The notes beneath the pieces were generated by a model. The model was not told the origin of the DNA. It saw nothing but the letters and a program-made list of their open reading frames with translations, and made no database searches. A DNA stretch of 31,887 nt from a virus, in IMG/VR virus record IMGVR_UViG_3300021956_000052, positions 1 through 31,887 of that record; one strand, given 5' to 3'. The position numbers and the translations under genes are program-made. Shown here piece after piece: positions 5,956-13,447 of this stretch (positions are counted from its first letter, which is position 1; each line of letters starts with the position of its first letter).

Positions 5956-6995
5956 ACGATGGCACGGCTAGGATTTATGCCGCAAGTCAGAAGTTCAGGA
6001 ACGACCTACTGGAGCGTGAAGGCGTAGCCATCAGCCGTATGCAACGAGCATACAAGGCAGCAACCAAAGCAAGCATCGATGAGCTTGAAGCACTAGAGGG
6101 ACGAATCGCAGAGCGTGAAGCAAACGGTGAACCGCCATCCGAAACCATCCTCTGGATGCGACAGCGGATTATCGAAAATATCGAACAACTGGGGAAGAAC
6201 CTAAAGAAGTTTTCAATCGAGGGGGCACAGATAACCGCCGATGGACAACTCGAAAGCGCCATCCTTGCGAATGAGGCAAGCGTCAGCATGGTTGAAACGG
6301 CGGCAGGTCGTAAACCGGCAGGAGCTACACTCGGCTACACATGGACAGCACTCCCAGACGAATCCTTGCAAGCCTTTGTCGGTTTTTCGGGTGATGGAAG
6401 CCCTTTGGGTGAGTTATTTGCGACCATACCGCAGGTAACCACAGACGCTATGCAGATGGCGCTTGTGCAAGGAATCAGCCTTGGTGAAGGTCCACGGACT
6501 GTAGCACGGCGTGTACGCAAGGCAGCTGACATCGGTAGAAGCCGTGCAGAGACGATAGCACGAACAGAAATGATTCGAGCGGCTCGTGAAGCCCAACGCC
6601 AGCTCTACACGCAGAACACTGCGGTGCAGGGATACCGACGACAAGCGACCCAAGATAGCCGGGTATGTCTAGCCTGCCTGGCTTTGTCTGGCACACTACA
6701 CAAGACCGATGAAATCATGCCATCGCACCCTAACTGCCGGTGCGTGATGATTCCTGAAACGCTATCGTGGGCAGAGATTACCGGGGATTCGTCTATCCCT
6801 GATACACGCCCAGCGGTAGCAACACCTGATCGTATTCTTGCCGGTCTGTCAGATGCTGACAAACTGGCTATCATGGGACCGACACGCTACCAGATGTACA
6901 TGGATGGCAAACCGCTTGCTGATTTCGTGCAGGTGGAGCAGAACCAAGACTGGGGACCTACAACCCGTGTAGTGCCACTACGTAGCCTTGTATAG
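5883..6995 (+). CDS. MuF/SPP1 gp7-type minor head protein, in the -1 frame of portal
   Basis: Up to 370 aa. The helical N-terminal part (FRNDLLEREGVAISRMQRAY) and the C-terminal zinc-type motif (SRVCLACLALSG ... HPNCRCVMIP, ~262-290) with IARTEMIRAAREAQRQ identify the Mu F/SPP1 gp7 head morphogenesis family, which joins the portal in the procapsid. There is no in-frame ATG or GTG near the start. The only candidate is TTG 5883, 73 nt inside portal, with a poor ribosome site. The frame is -1 to portal, and the overlap holds CCCGGGG (5889-5895) and CCCTTTT (5913-5919) in the correct X-XXY-YYZ phase, so a portal-MuF fusion of about 960 aa is possible. ATG 5959 is in another frame and closes quickly. 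Confidence 0.88.
   Translation: MHPGGGVQVSPFLRVRDGLHLKRVNDGTARIYAASQKFRNDLLEREGVAISRMQRAYKAATKASIDELEALEGRIAEREANGEPPSETILWMRQRIIENIEQLGKNLKKFSIEGAQITADGQLESAILANEASVSMVETAAGRKPAGATLGYTWTALPDESLQAFVGFSGDGSPLGELFATIPQVTTDAMQMALVQGISLGEGPRTVARRVRKAADIGRSRAETIARTEMIRAAREAQRQLYTQNTAVQGYRRQATQDSRVCLACLALSGTLHKTDEIMPSHPNCRCVMIPETLSWAEITGDSSIPDTRPAVATPDRILAGLSDADKLAIMGPTRYQMYMDGKPLADFVQVEQNQDWGPTTRVVPLRSLV
5889..5919 (+). promoter_or_regulatory. Candidate -1 ribosomal frameshift signals, portal to MuF
   Basis: In portal phase the codons read ACC CCG GGG and CAC CCT TTT, giving heptamers C CCG GGG (5889-5895) and C CCT TTT (5913-5919). A G-rich tract (5892-5901) lies upstream of the second and could act as an internal Shine-Dalgarno-like stimulator. 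Slippage at the second enters the MuF frame directly. Confidence 0.5.
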
Positions 6996-6999
6996 GGTG

Positions 7000-7016
7000 T
7001 GTGGGATACTTAGCAC
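7000..7016 (+). promoter_or_regulatory. Leaderless late promoter, prohead protease gene
   Basis: TGTGGGATACT at 7000-7010, then TAGCAC, then ATG 7017. The same 11-mer and 6-nt spacing occur before the portal gene and the connector at 9353. No ribosome site is present. Confidence 0.78.
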
Positions 7017-7964
7017 ATGGACCTGCTAACCGTCTACAGTGATGCGATAAAGAGTGACCGCTTAGGAAGCGTCAAAGGCTACCTTGTGCGCTTTGGCTCT
7101 CCTGATGCAACCGACCTAGAGGGTGATTACTTCACACCTCAAACAGACTTTGGATTTCCTATCAAAGCCGGTCAGCGTGTCCCGCTAAACGTCTATTATC
7201 ACCACGGCATGGATAAATTTGTAGGCAAGAAGTCTATCGGTACTGGCTATGTCAAGATGGATGAAACCGGGCTCTGGTACGAAGCACAGTTAGACATGGC
7301 TGATGAATACGGAAGCATGATCGCAAAGCTCTGCAAGCAAGGCAAGATGGGCTACTCCTCTGGTGCTGCCGGTCATATGGTTGAGCGCAAGAGCGTAGGC
7401 AAGGCAAGCGAGATAACCCGCTGGTGTATCGCTGAGGCAAGCATCACACCTACACCTGCTGAGTACCGCAACAGTGTCAAGAGTTTGGAGGATATGTACA
7501 GCATGGAGCCGATGGAAGAAGAAGAGATGGTAATGGCTCCTATGCCTGAGCAATCCCCGGAAGAATACGCTGTGTCGGTCTTTGATGAGTCCGAGAGCGA
7601 GATGGTACACGAAGGGCTAGAAGCCTACTACGATGCGCTCTGCGGTGCTATCGAGATGGTAACCGATCAAGCCATGGCAGATGCCATCATTGATGAGTTT
7701 GCAAAACGTGCTAAGGCTTTGTTCGCCATGCACGGTGTCAAAAGCGTACAACCTGCATCTTTGCGGGGTGTCGAACGTCGGCTGCGGGATGCAGTCGGTC
7801 TATCACGGTCAAGCGCAAAACGCTTGGCTCCCGTCGTCTGGGAATCTCTGCGGGATGCAGACCAGCCGGAAGAGCAGCCGTCCATCGAAGTAAAGGCGAA
7901 AGCCACTGACAAAGACGAGCGAGCTGAACTGCTTGCCCGTTTGGAGTTGCTAAAACAACTATGA
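7017..7964 (+). CDS. Prohead maturation protease (HK97/S78 family)
   Basis: 315 aa. The start is fixed by the leaderless promoter six bases upstream. The protease domain spans ~15-155: GYLVRFGSPDATDLEGDYFT, the catalytic His region NVYYHHG (His62/63) and the catalytic Ser in KMGYSSGAAGHMV (Ser114/115), followed by IAEASITPTPAEYRN. This protease cleaves the capsid delta domain during head maturation. Residues ~160-190 are strongly acidic (MEPMEEEEMVMAPMPEQ), and the tail has RGVERRLRDAVGLSRSSAKR, a C-terminal element common in this family and probably scaffold-like. Its stop overlaps the capsid start as ATGA. Confidence 0.93.
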   Translation: MDLLTVYSDAIKSDRLGSVKGYLVRFGSPDATDLEGDYFTPQTDFGFPIKAGQRVPLNVYYHHGMDKFVGKKSIGTGYVKMDETGLWYEAQLDMADEYGSMIAKLCKQGKMGYSSGAAGHMVERKSVGKASEITRWCIAEASITPTPAEYRNSVKSLEDMYSMEPMEEEEMVMAPMPEQSPEEYAVSVFDESESEMVHEGLEAYYDALCGAIEMVTDQAMADAIIDEFAKRAKALFAMHGVKSVQPASLRGVERRLRDAVGLSRSSAKRLAPVVWESLRDADQPEEQPSIEVKAKATDKDERAELLARLELLKQL

Positions 7965-9250
7965 ATATCGAACAACTACAAGCCAAGCGTGAAGGTTTTC
8001 TCGCTTCCGCTCGTGAACTCGCAGCTGGTGATGGAGACCTTGCACAAGTCAAGTCCCTGATGGCTGAGGCAAAGAACATCGAAGAGCGCATCGAGACAAT
8101 CAAGTCTCTCGGCGTTACCGCTCCTGTTGCTTCCGCTCCTGTAGAAGACAAGCCATGGAAGTCCGGTGGCGTATCGAAGCGCATCACCGACCTTCTCCCT
8201 GGTGACACCGCTGAAGAGCGCAACTACAAGGCATACGCTTGGGGTCAGTGGGCTCGCTCTATCATGGGCAACCGCAAGGCTACCGACTGGGTCAAGAACC
8301 ACATCAAGGCTAACGAAGGCACAGACAGTGCTGGTGGCTACACCGTACCAGATCCATTGTCCAGCGACCTTATCTACTTGCGTGAGCAATTTGGTATTGC
8401 ACGTCAGAACTGCCGCATCTACCCGATGTCCAGCGATACGCTCCGTGTACCAAACGCTACTGCATCTACAACTGTCTACTACCCGGGTGAGAATACGGCA
8501 ATCACATTGTCCGATATGACCTTTGCACAGGTTAGCTTGACAGCAAAGAAAGCAGCCGTCCTTACGCAGGTTTCCAAGGAACTCGCAGAAGACAGCATCA
8601 TCGACTTTGGTGCATCCCTTGCCCGTGACATGGCTTATGTCTTGGCTAAGGAAGAAGACCGTGTTGTATTCAACAATGCTACCGATGCAACCACATCGAT
8701 TGATGGTTGTCTCTGGGCTGTCTACAATGCCAACGCAACGAAGGCTAACATCGCATCGCTGGTTCAGTTCACGACCGGGCAAACCATTACGTATGCTCCA
8801 ACGTTGACCAACCTTTCGGCCATGGTCGGACGCTTGCCAACCTACGCAGCTAACGCCAAGTGGTATATGCACAAGGAGATCTGGTACAACGCCATCGCTC
8901 CTCTGCTCAACGCACTCAGCGGAAACGCTATCCTTGATCTCCAGCAGGCATTTGGCGCACAGCCTAAGCTCTTTGGTTACGATGTTGTATTCGTTCAGAA
9001 TATGCAGAAAACCTTGGCAGCTTCTACGCCATACATCCTGCTTGGTGACCTGTCGGTTGGTACTGCATTCGGTGACCGTCGCTCGGTTACGATTGAAGTA
9101 TCCGATCAGCAGTACTTCAAGGAAGATGCGCTTGCATTCAAGGCAACCGAGCGTTACGCCTTCTCCGCATTCGACATCGGAAACGTTTCCGGTACAGCAT
9201 CTGCACGAGTCCCAGGCTCGCTCATCGTCGGTGCATCCTCTGCTACATAA
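7961..9250 (+). CDS. Major capsid protein (HK97 fold)
   Basis: 429 aa. The N-terminal ~50 residues form a coiled-coil delta/scaffold-like region (MNIEQLQAKREGFLASAREL). The mature shell domain includes GTDSAGGYTVPDPLSSDLIY, EQFGIARQNCRIYPM, AAVLTQVSKELAEDS, the NG-type loop region, LFGYDVVFVQNM, and YILLGDLSVGTAFGDRRSV near the end, all standard positions in HK97-fold capsids. It is preceded by its protease and followed by a terminator. A likely cleavage site lies between the coiled coil and the AGGY stretch. Length is typical. Confidence 0.95.
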   Translation: MNIEQLQAKREGFLASARELAAGDGDLAQVKSLMAEAKNIEERIETIKSLGVTAPVASAPVEDKPWKSGGVSKRITDLLPGDTAEERNYKAYAWGQWARSIMGNRKATDWVKNHIKANEGTDSAGGYTVPDPLSSDLIYLREQFGIARQNCRIYPMSSDTLRVPNATASTTVYYPGENTAITLSDMTFAQVSLTAKKAAVLTQVSKELAEDSIIDFGASLARDMAYVLAKEEDRVVFNNATDATTSIDGCLWAVYNANATKANIASLVQFTTGQTITYAPTLTNLSAMVGRLPTYAANAKWYMHKEIWYNAIAPLLNALSGNAILDLQQAFGAQPKLFGYDVVFVQNMQKTLAASTPYILLGDLSVGTAFGDRRSVTIEVSDQQYFKEDALAFKATERYAFSAFDIGNVSGTASARVPGSLIVGASSAT

Positions 9251-9270
9251 TCCTAGCAGACTCGCTACAA

Positions 9271-9303
9271 AGCCCTCGGCATCACTGCCGGGGGCTTTCT
9301 CTT
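9271..9303 (+). terminator. Rho-independent terminator after major capsid gene
   Basis: Eleven-bp stem (9271-9281 with 9286-9296, one T-G wobble), loop TCAC, followed by TTTCTCTTTG. The T-run is interrupted, so termination may be partial. The next late promoter follows 33 bases later. Confidence 0.85.
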
Positions 9304-9335
9304 TGTCTAATGCGTTGTCCGAGCCTACGGCTCTG

Positions 9336-9352
9336 TGTGGGATACTTAGGAC
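9336..9352 (+). promoter_or_regulatory. Leaderless late promoter, connector/tail operon
   Basis: TGTGGGATACT at 9336-9346, then TAGGAC, then ATG 9353. It matches the sequence before the protease gene at 18 of 20 bases through the ATG. It follows the capsid terminator and probably drives the long connector, tail and lysis operon. Confidence 0.78.
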
Positions 9353-9850
9353 ATGATGACACGAGCCGAAGCGATAGCACAGGTATCCTTGTTTGTCGAT
9401 GCCCAGTCCTACCCGCAACTGTCCACAACCGAGATAGGCTCTATCCTTGATTCCTACTCACGGTTTACGACATGGACAGCCAGCACGACTTATGCTGTTG
9501 GTGATCGTGTAGTCCCTACTACTCCCAATGGCAGAGTCTATGAGTGCCGTGTGGCTGGCACTACGGCAACCACAGAACCAGAATGGGCAGAGTATCCCGG
9601 TGGACAGTGGAAGGGCTGGAGCGTCCTAGATGGCACCAGCGACCCTGTGCTAATGTGGGTAGATATGGGACCTGCTAATGTAGAGCGCTACGATGTCAGG
9701 ACTGCAACCCGGCAGGCATGGTTCATCAAAGCATCCCGCTGTGCTTCAGACATTGATGCCAAGGAAGGCACAAGCGATGTCAAGCTAAGTCAGCTCAAAG
9801 CGCACTGCATTAAGATGGCAGAGCGATACCGTCCGGTGGTGTTCGCATGA
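9353..9850 (+). CDS. Head-tail connector (gp6-like) with an internal carbohydrate-binding-like insert
   Basis: 165 aa. Residues 1-35 (TRAEAIAQVSLFVDAQSYPQ ... EIGSILDSY) and the C-terminal helix pair (AWFIKASRCASDIDAKEGTS, LKAHCIKMAERYRP) match the short helical adaptors that dock under the portal. Between them, residues ~36-105 read TTWTASTTYAVGDRVVP, VYECRVAGTTATTEPEW and end in a second Trp-rich strand, the pattern of small chitin/carbohydrate-binding modules (W-x-A-x-x-x-Y-x-x-GD-x-V). This puts a surface-display-like module in a neck protein. The connector role rests mainly on position and helices; the insert is recognised by motif. Confidence 0.75.
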   Translation: MMTRAEAIAQVSLFVDAQSYPQLSTTEIGSILDSYSRFTTWTASTTYAVGDRVVPTTPNGRVYECRVAGTTATTEPEWAEYPGGQWKGWSVLDGTSDPVLMWVDMGPANVERYDVRTATRQAWFIKASRCASDIDAKEGTSDVKLSQLKAHCIKMAERYRPVVFA

Positions 9851-10212
9851 GCCCGATTCTACGTGCAACGCTTCAGGCTGGCTTGGTTCGTAACCTTTGC
9901 CAGACACCTATTGAAGTTCACCGCTTTACGCTGACCGAAGATGGCAGGGGCGGTGTTACTGAGACGTGGCGCAAGGTTGCGGATTACAAGGGCAGGCTGT
10001 CCAATCAAAGCGATACAGAATCGATTGTAGGTGGTGGCATCCAGCCATCAGCAGGGTGGAACGTTACTCTTCCTGTTGGTGCTGATGTGATGGCGCATGA
10101 CCGTGTTTACATTGTTGGGGATGAATCAAAATACTACGACGTGGTGGGCACAGACTTTGGACAAACGGACTTGCTGGTGCAACACGTCGGACTAGTGGAG
10201 CGTACAGCATGA
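9847..10212 (+). CDS. Head closure / head-tail joining protein (SPP1 gp16-like)
   Basis: 121 aa, ATGA overlap with the connector. It shows the beta-barrel pattern of head-closure proteins: a long helix, then IEVHRFTLTEDGRGGVTETW, YKGRLSNQSDTES, LPVGADVMAHDRVYI, and YYDVVGTD, ending in HVGLVERTA. Proteins of this type close the head after packaging and bind the tail. The length is right for the family. Its stop overlaps the next start as ATGA. Confidence 0.85.
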   Translation: MSPILRATLQAGLVRNLCQTPIEVHRFTLTEDGRGGVTETWRKVADYKGRLSNQSDTESIVGGGIQPSAGWNVTLPVGADVMAHDRVYIVGDESKYYDVVGTDFGQTDLLVQHVGLVERTA

Positions 10213-10418
10213 CGGAATGGGCACAGGTGATAGTTGCAGTGGGAGTACCTTTGATCGCTGCTGTAGGCGGATTGTATAAAATGTTGTGGGATATCAAGTC
10301 TGATATTCGGTTGCTTGTGCATGATGCCAAGCAGACCGAAGCAGACTTAGTTATGATTAAAAAGTCACTCGCTAGAATATCGGAAAGAGTAACAGCACTG
10401 GAGGCAAGACATGGCTAG
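10209..10418 (+). CDS. Small membrane protein with coiled coil (holin-accessory-like)
   Basis: 69 aa. One transmembrane helix (AQVIVAVGVPLIAAVGGLYK) is followed by a heptad-rich segment (IKKSLARISERVTALEARHG). The layout resembles XhlA-type holin-accessory proteins but with the helix first. It is the first gene of an accessory cassette that separates head closure from the tail genes and overlaps its neighbours at both ends. A function in lysis is plausible but the endolysin lies 12 kb downstream. Confidence 0.65.
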   Translation: MTEWAQVIVAVGVPLIAAVGGLYKMLWDIKSDIRLLVHDAKQTEADLVMIKKSLARISERVTALEARHG

Positions 10419-10662
10419 TATCAGTATCAAAAGACTCGTAGTCGTTGTTGTCGTGGCTTTCGTGGCTTCCTTCACTACCGTTTTTGGTGATGGCATCCGT
10501 ACAGCACAAGCGCAGGACATTGCCGAGCTGGGCGCAGTGATGGCACTTTATGGAAGCAAGGCGGTAGCGGCTGGTGTCTCCGCTGCGGTGAGTTCGGTGC
10601 TGGCGTTCCTTACGATGCCTTTCAAGGGTGTTGAGGCTAACAGCCTGAAGGTGGGCAAATGA
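10411..10662 (+). CDS. Small hydrophobic protein, putative holin
   Basis: 83 aa. Residues ~8-26 are very hydrophobic (RLVVVVVVAFVASFTTVFG) and end before an AQAQ stretch that could be a signal-peptidase site. A second apolar segment lies at ~45-70 (SKAVAAGVSAAVSSVLAFLT). Two helices with a short charged C-terminus is the class II holin layout, but an exported small protein is equally possible. It overlaps the genes on both sides. Confidence 0.6.
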   Translation: MASISIKRLVVVVVVAFVASFTTVFGDGIRTAQAQDIAELGAVMALYGSKAVAAGVSAAVSSVLAFLTMPFKGVEANSLKVGK

Positions 10663-10886
10663 ACATCCAGAATTTCAGGATTGAAAAAGAACCAGCGCCA
10701 TCTACAGACTGGCGTGTTTACGGTGATATCTTTGACGATTCTGGAACGCAAATAGGTACGTTTGGACCTGATGGAACTAGCGTCAATATTTGGTGGGTTT
10801 CACAGGATGCAGACTTTCAGTTCAATATTGTCAGCCAGTTTGCAGTGATTATGGCTCAACAGATAACACAAGGAACTGCCGAATAA
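10659..10886 (+). CDS. Small hypothetical protein
   Basis: 75 aa, not recognised. It appears all-beta: DWRVYGDIFDDSGTQIGTFG then SVNIWWVSQDADFQFNIVSQ, ending in a short helix. Start overlaps the putative holin stop (ATGA), and its TAA overlaps the ATG of the beta-helix gene (TAATG), so the four genes are translated as a unit. It might be a trimerising adaptor for the next protein; nothing proves this. Confidence 0.65.
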   Translation: MNIQNFRIEKEPAPSTDWRVYGDIFDDSGTQIGTFGPDGTSVNIWWVSQDADFQFNIVSQFAVIMAQQITQGTAE

Positions 10887-12037
10887 TGGCAACTTACTAT
10901 GTAGCCACCTATGGATTAAACTCCAATAATGGCACAAGCGCATCAACACCATGGAAAGATATATCTTTTGCTGTTGGTGCTGCATCTGGGACTAATCCCG
11001 GGTTGTCTGCTGGTGATACCGTTTGGGTTGCGCCGGGAACATATAGAGAATCCCTTAGTTCAGCTTTGCAGTACTTAGGAGGTAATGGGACATCTGGAAG
11101 CCCTATCACAATCAAAGGTGATCCATTAGCGACGCAAGCATGGACAGCGACAACAGCAGGTGTTATTCGGTGGACTGTTTTCCCTACTGATACAACCAAC
11201 CCTACTACGGGTTGGAGACAATTGACTGCAACCAGCAAGAACTATATAAACTGGGAATCGTTGTACTTTGATACATGGACAAGTGCATATACAATTGAAC
11301 TAACAACGTGCCGTGGGTGGTCATTTACAAAGTGTGTTTTTTCCGTTGTTCAGCTAAACGCACAGATTTTTAGAATGACCAACACGGCTGGTACTCCGTA
11401 CGACTTTACGCTTGACAGATGTGTACTTCTTGGTGGTCAATGTTTTGTAGCAACGCATGAACGCCATACAAGTACATACGATGTAAACATCAACATAAAA
11501 GACTGTATATTTTTGGGGCTTCCTGCTCCGGGGCAAGCAATCGTGTTTACACCATCTGGTACTGGTTCAGATGGTAATGGAATCAAAATCTATAACAGCC
11601 ATTTTCAAGGTTTTGACAGTCAGACGATTTATATTTCAAGCACCAATACTACGCACAATAGCATTGTAAAAAACTGCGTATTATTCCGTGGGAATATCTT
11701 TGGTGGAACCACTGGCGCAGTTGTTCAGACTTACAACAGGCTCATAAATGTTACGCTTCAAAACACAGCGACATCAGCCACAACTGTTACTGCTGGTAGT
11801 CCGGGAATATCTCTTGGTTATGAGCGCATCAATGGTTTGACAGGCAATGATACTTTCGCACCATATCCAAACAGTCCTAATATTGGATTCGGTAACAGCA
11901 CAGGTGCTCCTACTGTTGATCTATACAGCGCAACGTGGGCAGGTAATCCAGACGCTGGTGCAGTGCAGAAACTTGCAGCACCAACCGGCGGTGGTCTCTT
12001 GACTCATCCCGGCATGACAGGAGGCATTCGTGGCTAA
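10886..12037 (+). CDS. Right-handed beta-helix protein (tailspike-like or head fibre)
   Basis: 383 aa from ATG 10886, chosen because it overlaps the previous stop; the open frame extends 32 codons further upstream inside another gene. It opens with YYVATYGLNSNNGTSASTPW then SAGDTVWVAPGTYRE, the standard beginning of DUF1565/pectate-lyase-type parallel beta-helices. Short repeating turns follow (GSPITIKG, NINIKDCIFLG, NGIKIYNSHF, HNSIVKNCVLF). Such proteins degrade or bind host glycans. Its place among head-neck genes, away from the tail tip genes, suggests a neck or head-attached fibre. Base composition is slightly more AT-rich than flanking genes, consistent with exchange. Confidence 0.8.
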   Translation: MATYYVATYGLNSNNGTSASTPWKDISFAVGAASGTNPGLSAGDTVWVAPGTYRESLSSALQYLGGNGTSGSPITIKGDPLATQAWTATTAGVIRWTVFPTDTTNPTTGWRQLTATSKNYINWESLYFDTWTSAYTIELTTCRGWSFTKCVFSVVQLNAQIFRMTNTAGTPYDFTLDRCVLLGGQCFVATHERHTSTYDVNINIKDCIFLGLPAPGQAIVFTPSGTGSDGNGIKIYNSHFQGFDSQTIYISSTNTTHNSIVKNCVLFRGNIFGGTTGAVVQTYNRLINVTLQNTATSATTVTAGSPGISLGYERINGLTGNDTFAPYPNSPNIGFGNSTGAPTVDLYSATWAGNPDAGAVQKLAAPTGGGLLTHPGMTGGIRG

Positions 12038-13094
12038 GTTATTCGTACAGGCGCAAGCCACATCCAACCGCTCCGAGTACGTGTTTGTGCAAGACAGCGC
12101 AAGCACGACAGGTGGCGGTAAAACTGGCATTGCCTACAACGCTGCTGGCTTGACTGCTTACTATGTCAGACCCGGCGGAAGCGCAACAGCAATCACATTA
12201 GCAACCCAGACAGTGACTGGTGCTTGGTCATCTGGCGGATGGGTTGAAGTAGACGCAACTAATCTACCGGGTATCTATCGGTTTGACATTCCTAACGCAG
12301 TATTTGCCACAGGTGTAGACCACGCTGTCGTAATGCTCAAGGGTGCATCTGGTATGGCTCCTGTATCTTTGGAGTATCAGCTGACAGGGTTTGATCCTGC
12401 GACCTCGTGGCTTACTTCGCTACAGGTTACGCAGGCAGTCTGGAACGCTACAGCATCGTCATACAACACCGCTGGAAGCATGGGTGAGGCAGGACAGAAG
12501 CTCACAGGCTACAGCCTAGCATCTAGCCAGACATTCTCTACAACTGGCTCTGTGGGCTCTGTGACGGGTTCTGTGACCGTTGGGACTAACAACGATAAGA
12601 CTGGCTATACCCTAAGCACTGCTGGTAATACGGCATCTGCTGATGCAGTCTGGAATGCTACACGATCAACACACACCACTGCTGGAACCTTTGGTGAATA
12701 TGTCAATGCTGAACTGGTTACTCCGGTAAGTCAAGCATCTCTGGTGAGAATGGGTCCATTCCAAGTCATCGCAGATGGCGTTACAACACCTATGCCTTTG
12801 GACATCCAAAAGGGTGCTCAACATGGTGTAGATATCCAGTGTGTGGATAATAACCTAAGCGCCATTGACATCACCTCTGCCACGGTTACGGCCAAGGTCT
12901 ACAACTCCGGCGGTACGTTGGTTGATACTTACTCCTGTACGGCAACCTATGCAGCTGATGGACGTGCAACCTTTGTTATTGATACGACGGTAACCGATGT
13001 CCCTGGGACTTACACGGCAACGATTACACGCACAACGGGTGCATCTGATACGCAGGTCTTTGGTCCACTGCGGATCTATGTGAGGGATATCTAA
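12030..13094 (+). CDS. Structural protein with repeats and BppU-like C-terminal domain
   Basis: 354 aa, GTG start at 12030 with a GGAGG ribosome site. The N-terminal ~130 residues are beta-rich. In the middle, AVWNATASSYNTAGSMGE and AVWNATRSTHTTAGTFGE form an internal repeat separated by a TGSVGSVTGSV stretch. The last ~100 residues (DITSATVTAKVYNSGGTLVD ... FGPLRIYV) form an Ig-like domain of the kind found at the N-terminus of baseplate/fibre proteins (BppU-like). The next gene encodes a diverged copy of this last domain. Probably a fibre or decoration protein associated with the beta-helix protein. Confidence 0.7.
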   Translation: MAKLFVQAQATSNRSEYVFVQDSASTTGGGKTGIAYNAAGLTAYYVRPGGSATAITLATQTVTGAWSSGGWVEVDATNLPGIYRFDIPNAVFATGVDHAVVMLKGASGMAPVSLEYQLTGFDPATSWLTSLQVTQAVWNATASSYNTAGSMGEAGQKLTGYSLASSQTFSTTGSVGSVTGSVTVGTNNDKTGYTLSTAGNTASADAVWNATRSTHTTAGTFGEYVNAELVTPVSQASLVRMGPFQVIADGVTTPMPLDIQKGAQHGVDIQCVDNNLSAIDITSATVTAKVYNSGGTLVDTYSCTATYAADGRATFVIDTTVTDVPGTYTATITRTTGASDTQVFGPLRIYVRDI

Positions 13095-13447
13095 TGGCAA
13101 TAATCTTTGACTTGACGGAAGACCCTCAGCAGGTCGTGCAAGTCTCCGCATGGGTCGGAGACTGGCACTCCTATGTCGTACGCTTGGTAGATGAGCTAGG
13201 AAGCCCTGTGGACATTACTACAGGTACGCTGGGTGCAACCTTCACCAACATTGCTACGGGATCGGCTTATTCGTTTGGCGGTGGTGCAGTCACCTTGACC
13301 AAGCAGTACAGCGCACAAGGCATCCTGTCTGTTCTGAATCCTGCGGCTTATCCGACAGCCACCGATATAAGGCTAACCATATCTTTTACCGTTGGATCTA
13401 CGGTTCGTCGCTTTGGTCCACTTGAGATTGAGGTACTGGCTCCGTGA
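13094..13447 (+). CDS. Ig-like/BppU-like small structural protein
   Basis: 117 aa, TAATG overlap with the previous gene. Strands such as WHSYVVRLVDELGSPVDITT, TLGATFTNIATGS and the ending RRFGPLEIEVLAP parallel the C-terminal domain of the upstream protein (DITSATVTAKV ... FGPLRIYV), suggesting duplication of one domain. It may cap or anchor a fibre. Function is inferred from neighbours only. Confidence 0.68.
   Translation: MAIIFDLTEDPQQVVQVSAWVGDWHSYVVRLVDELGSPVDITTGTLGATFTNIATGSAYSFGGGAVTLTKQYSAQGILSVLNPAAYPTATDIRLTISFTVGSTVRRFGPLEIEVLAP

Noticed and set aside
5959-6030. ATG 5959 as start of the MuF gene
   Set aside because: That frame closes after about 20 codons and does not encode the MuF helices. 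A single-base indel could connect it, but the sequence as given does not.
7976-9418. A 480-codon open frame on the minus strand across the major capsid gene
   Set aside because: It mirrors the codon bias of the capsid gene, has low-complexity Cys/Arg-rich composition, no ribosome site, and spans the terminator and the next promoter.
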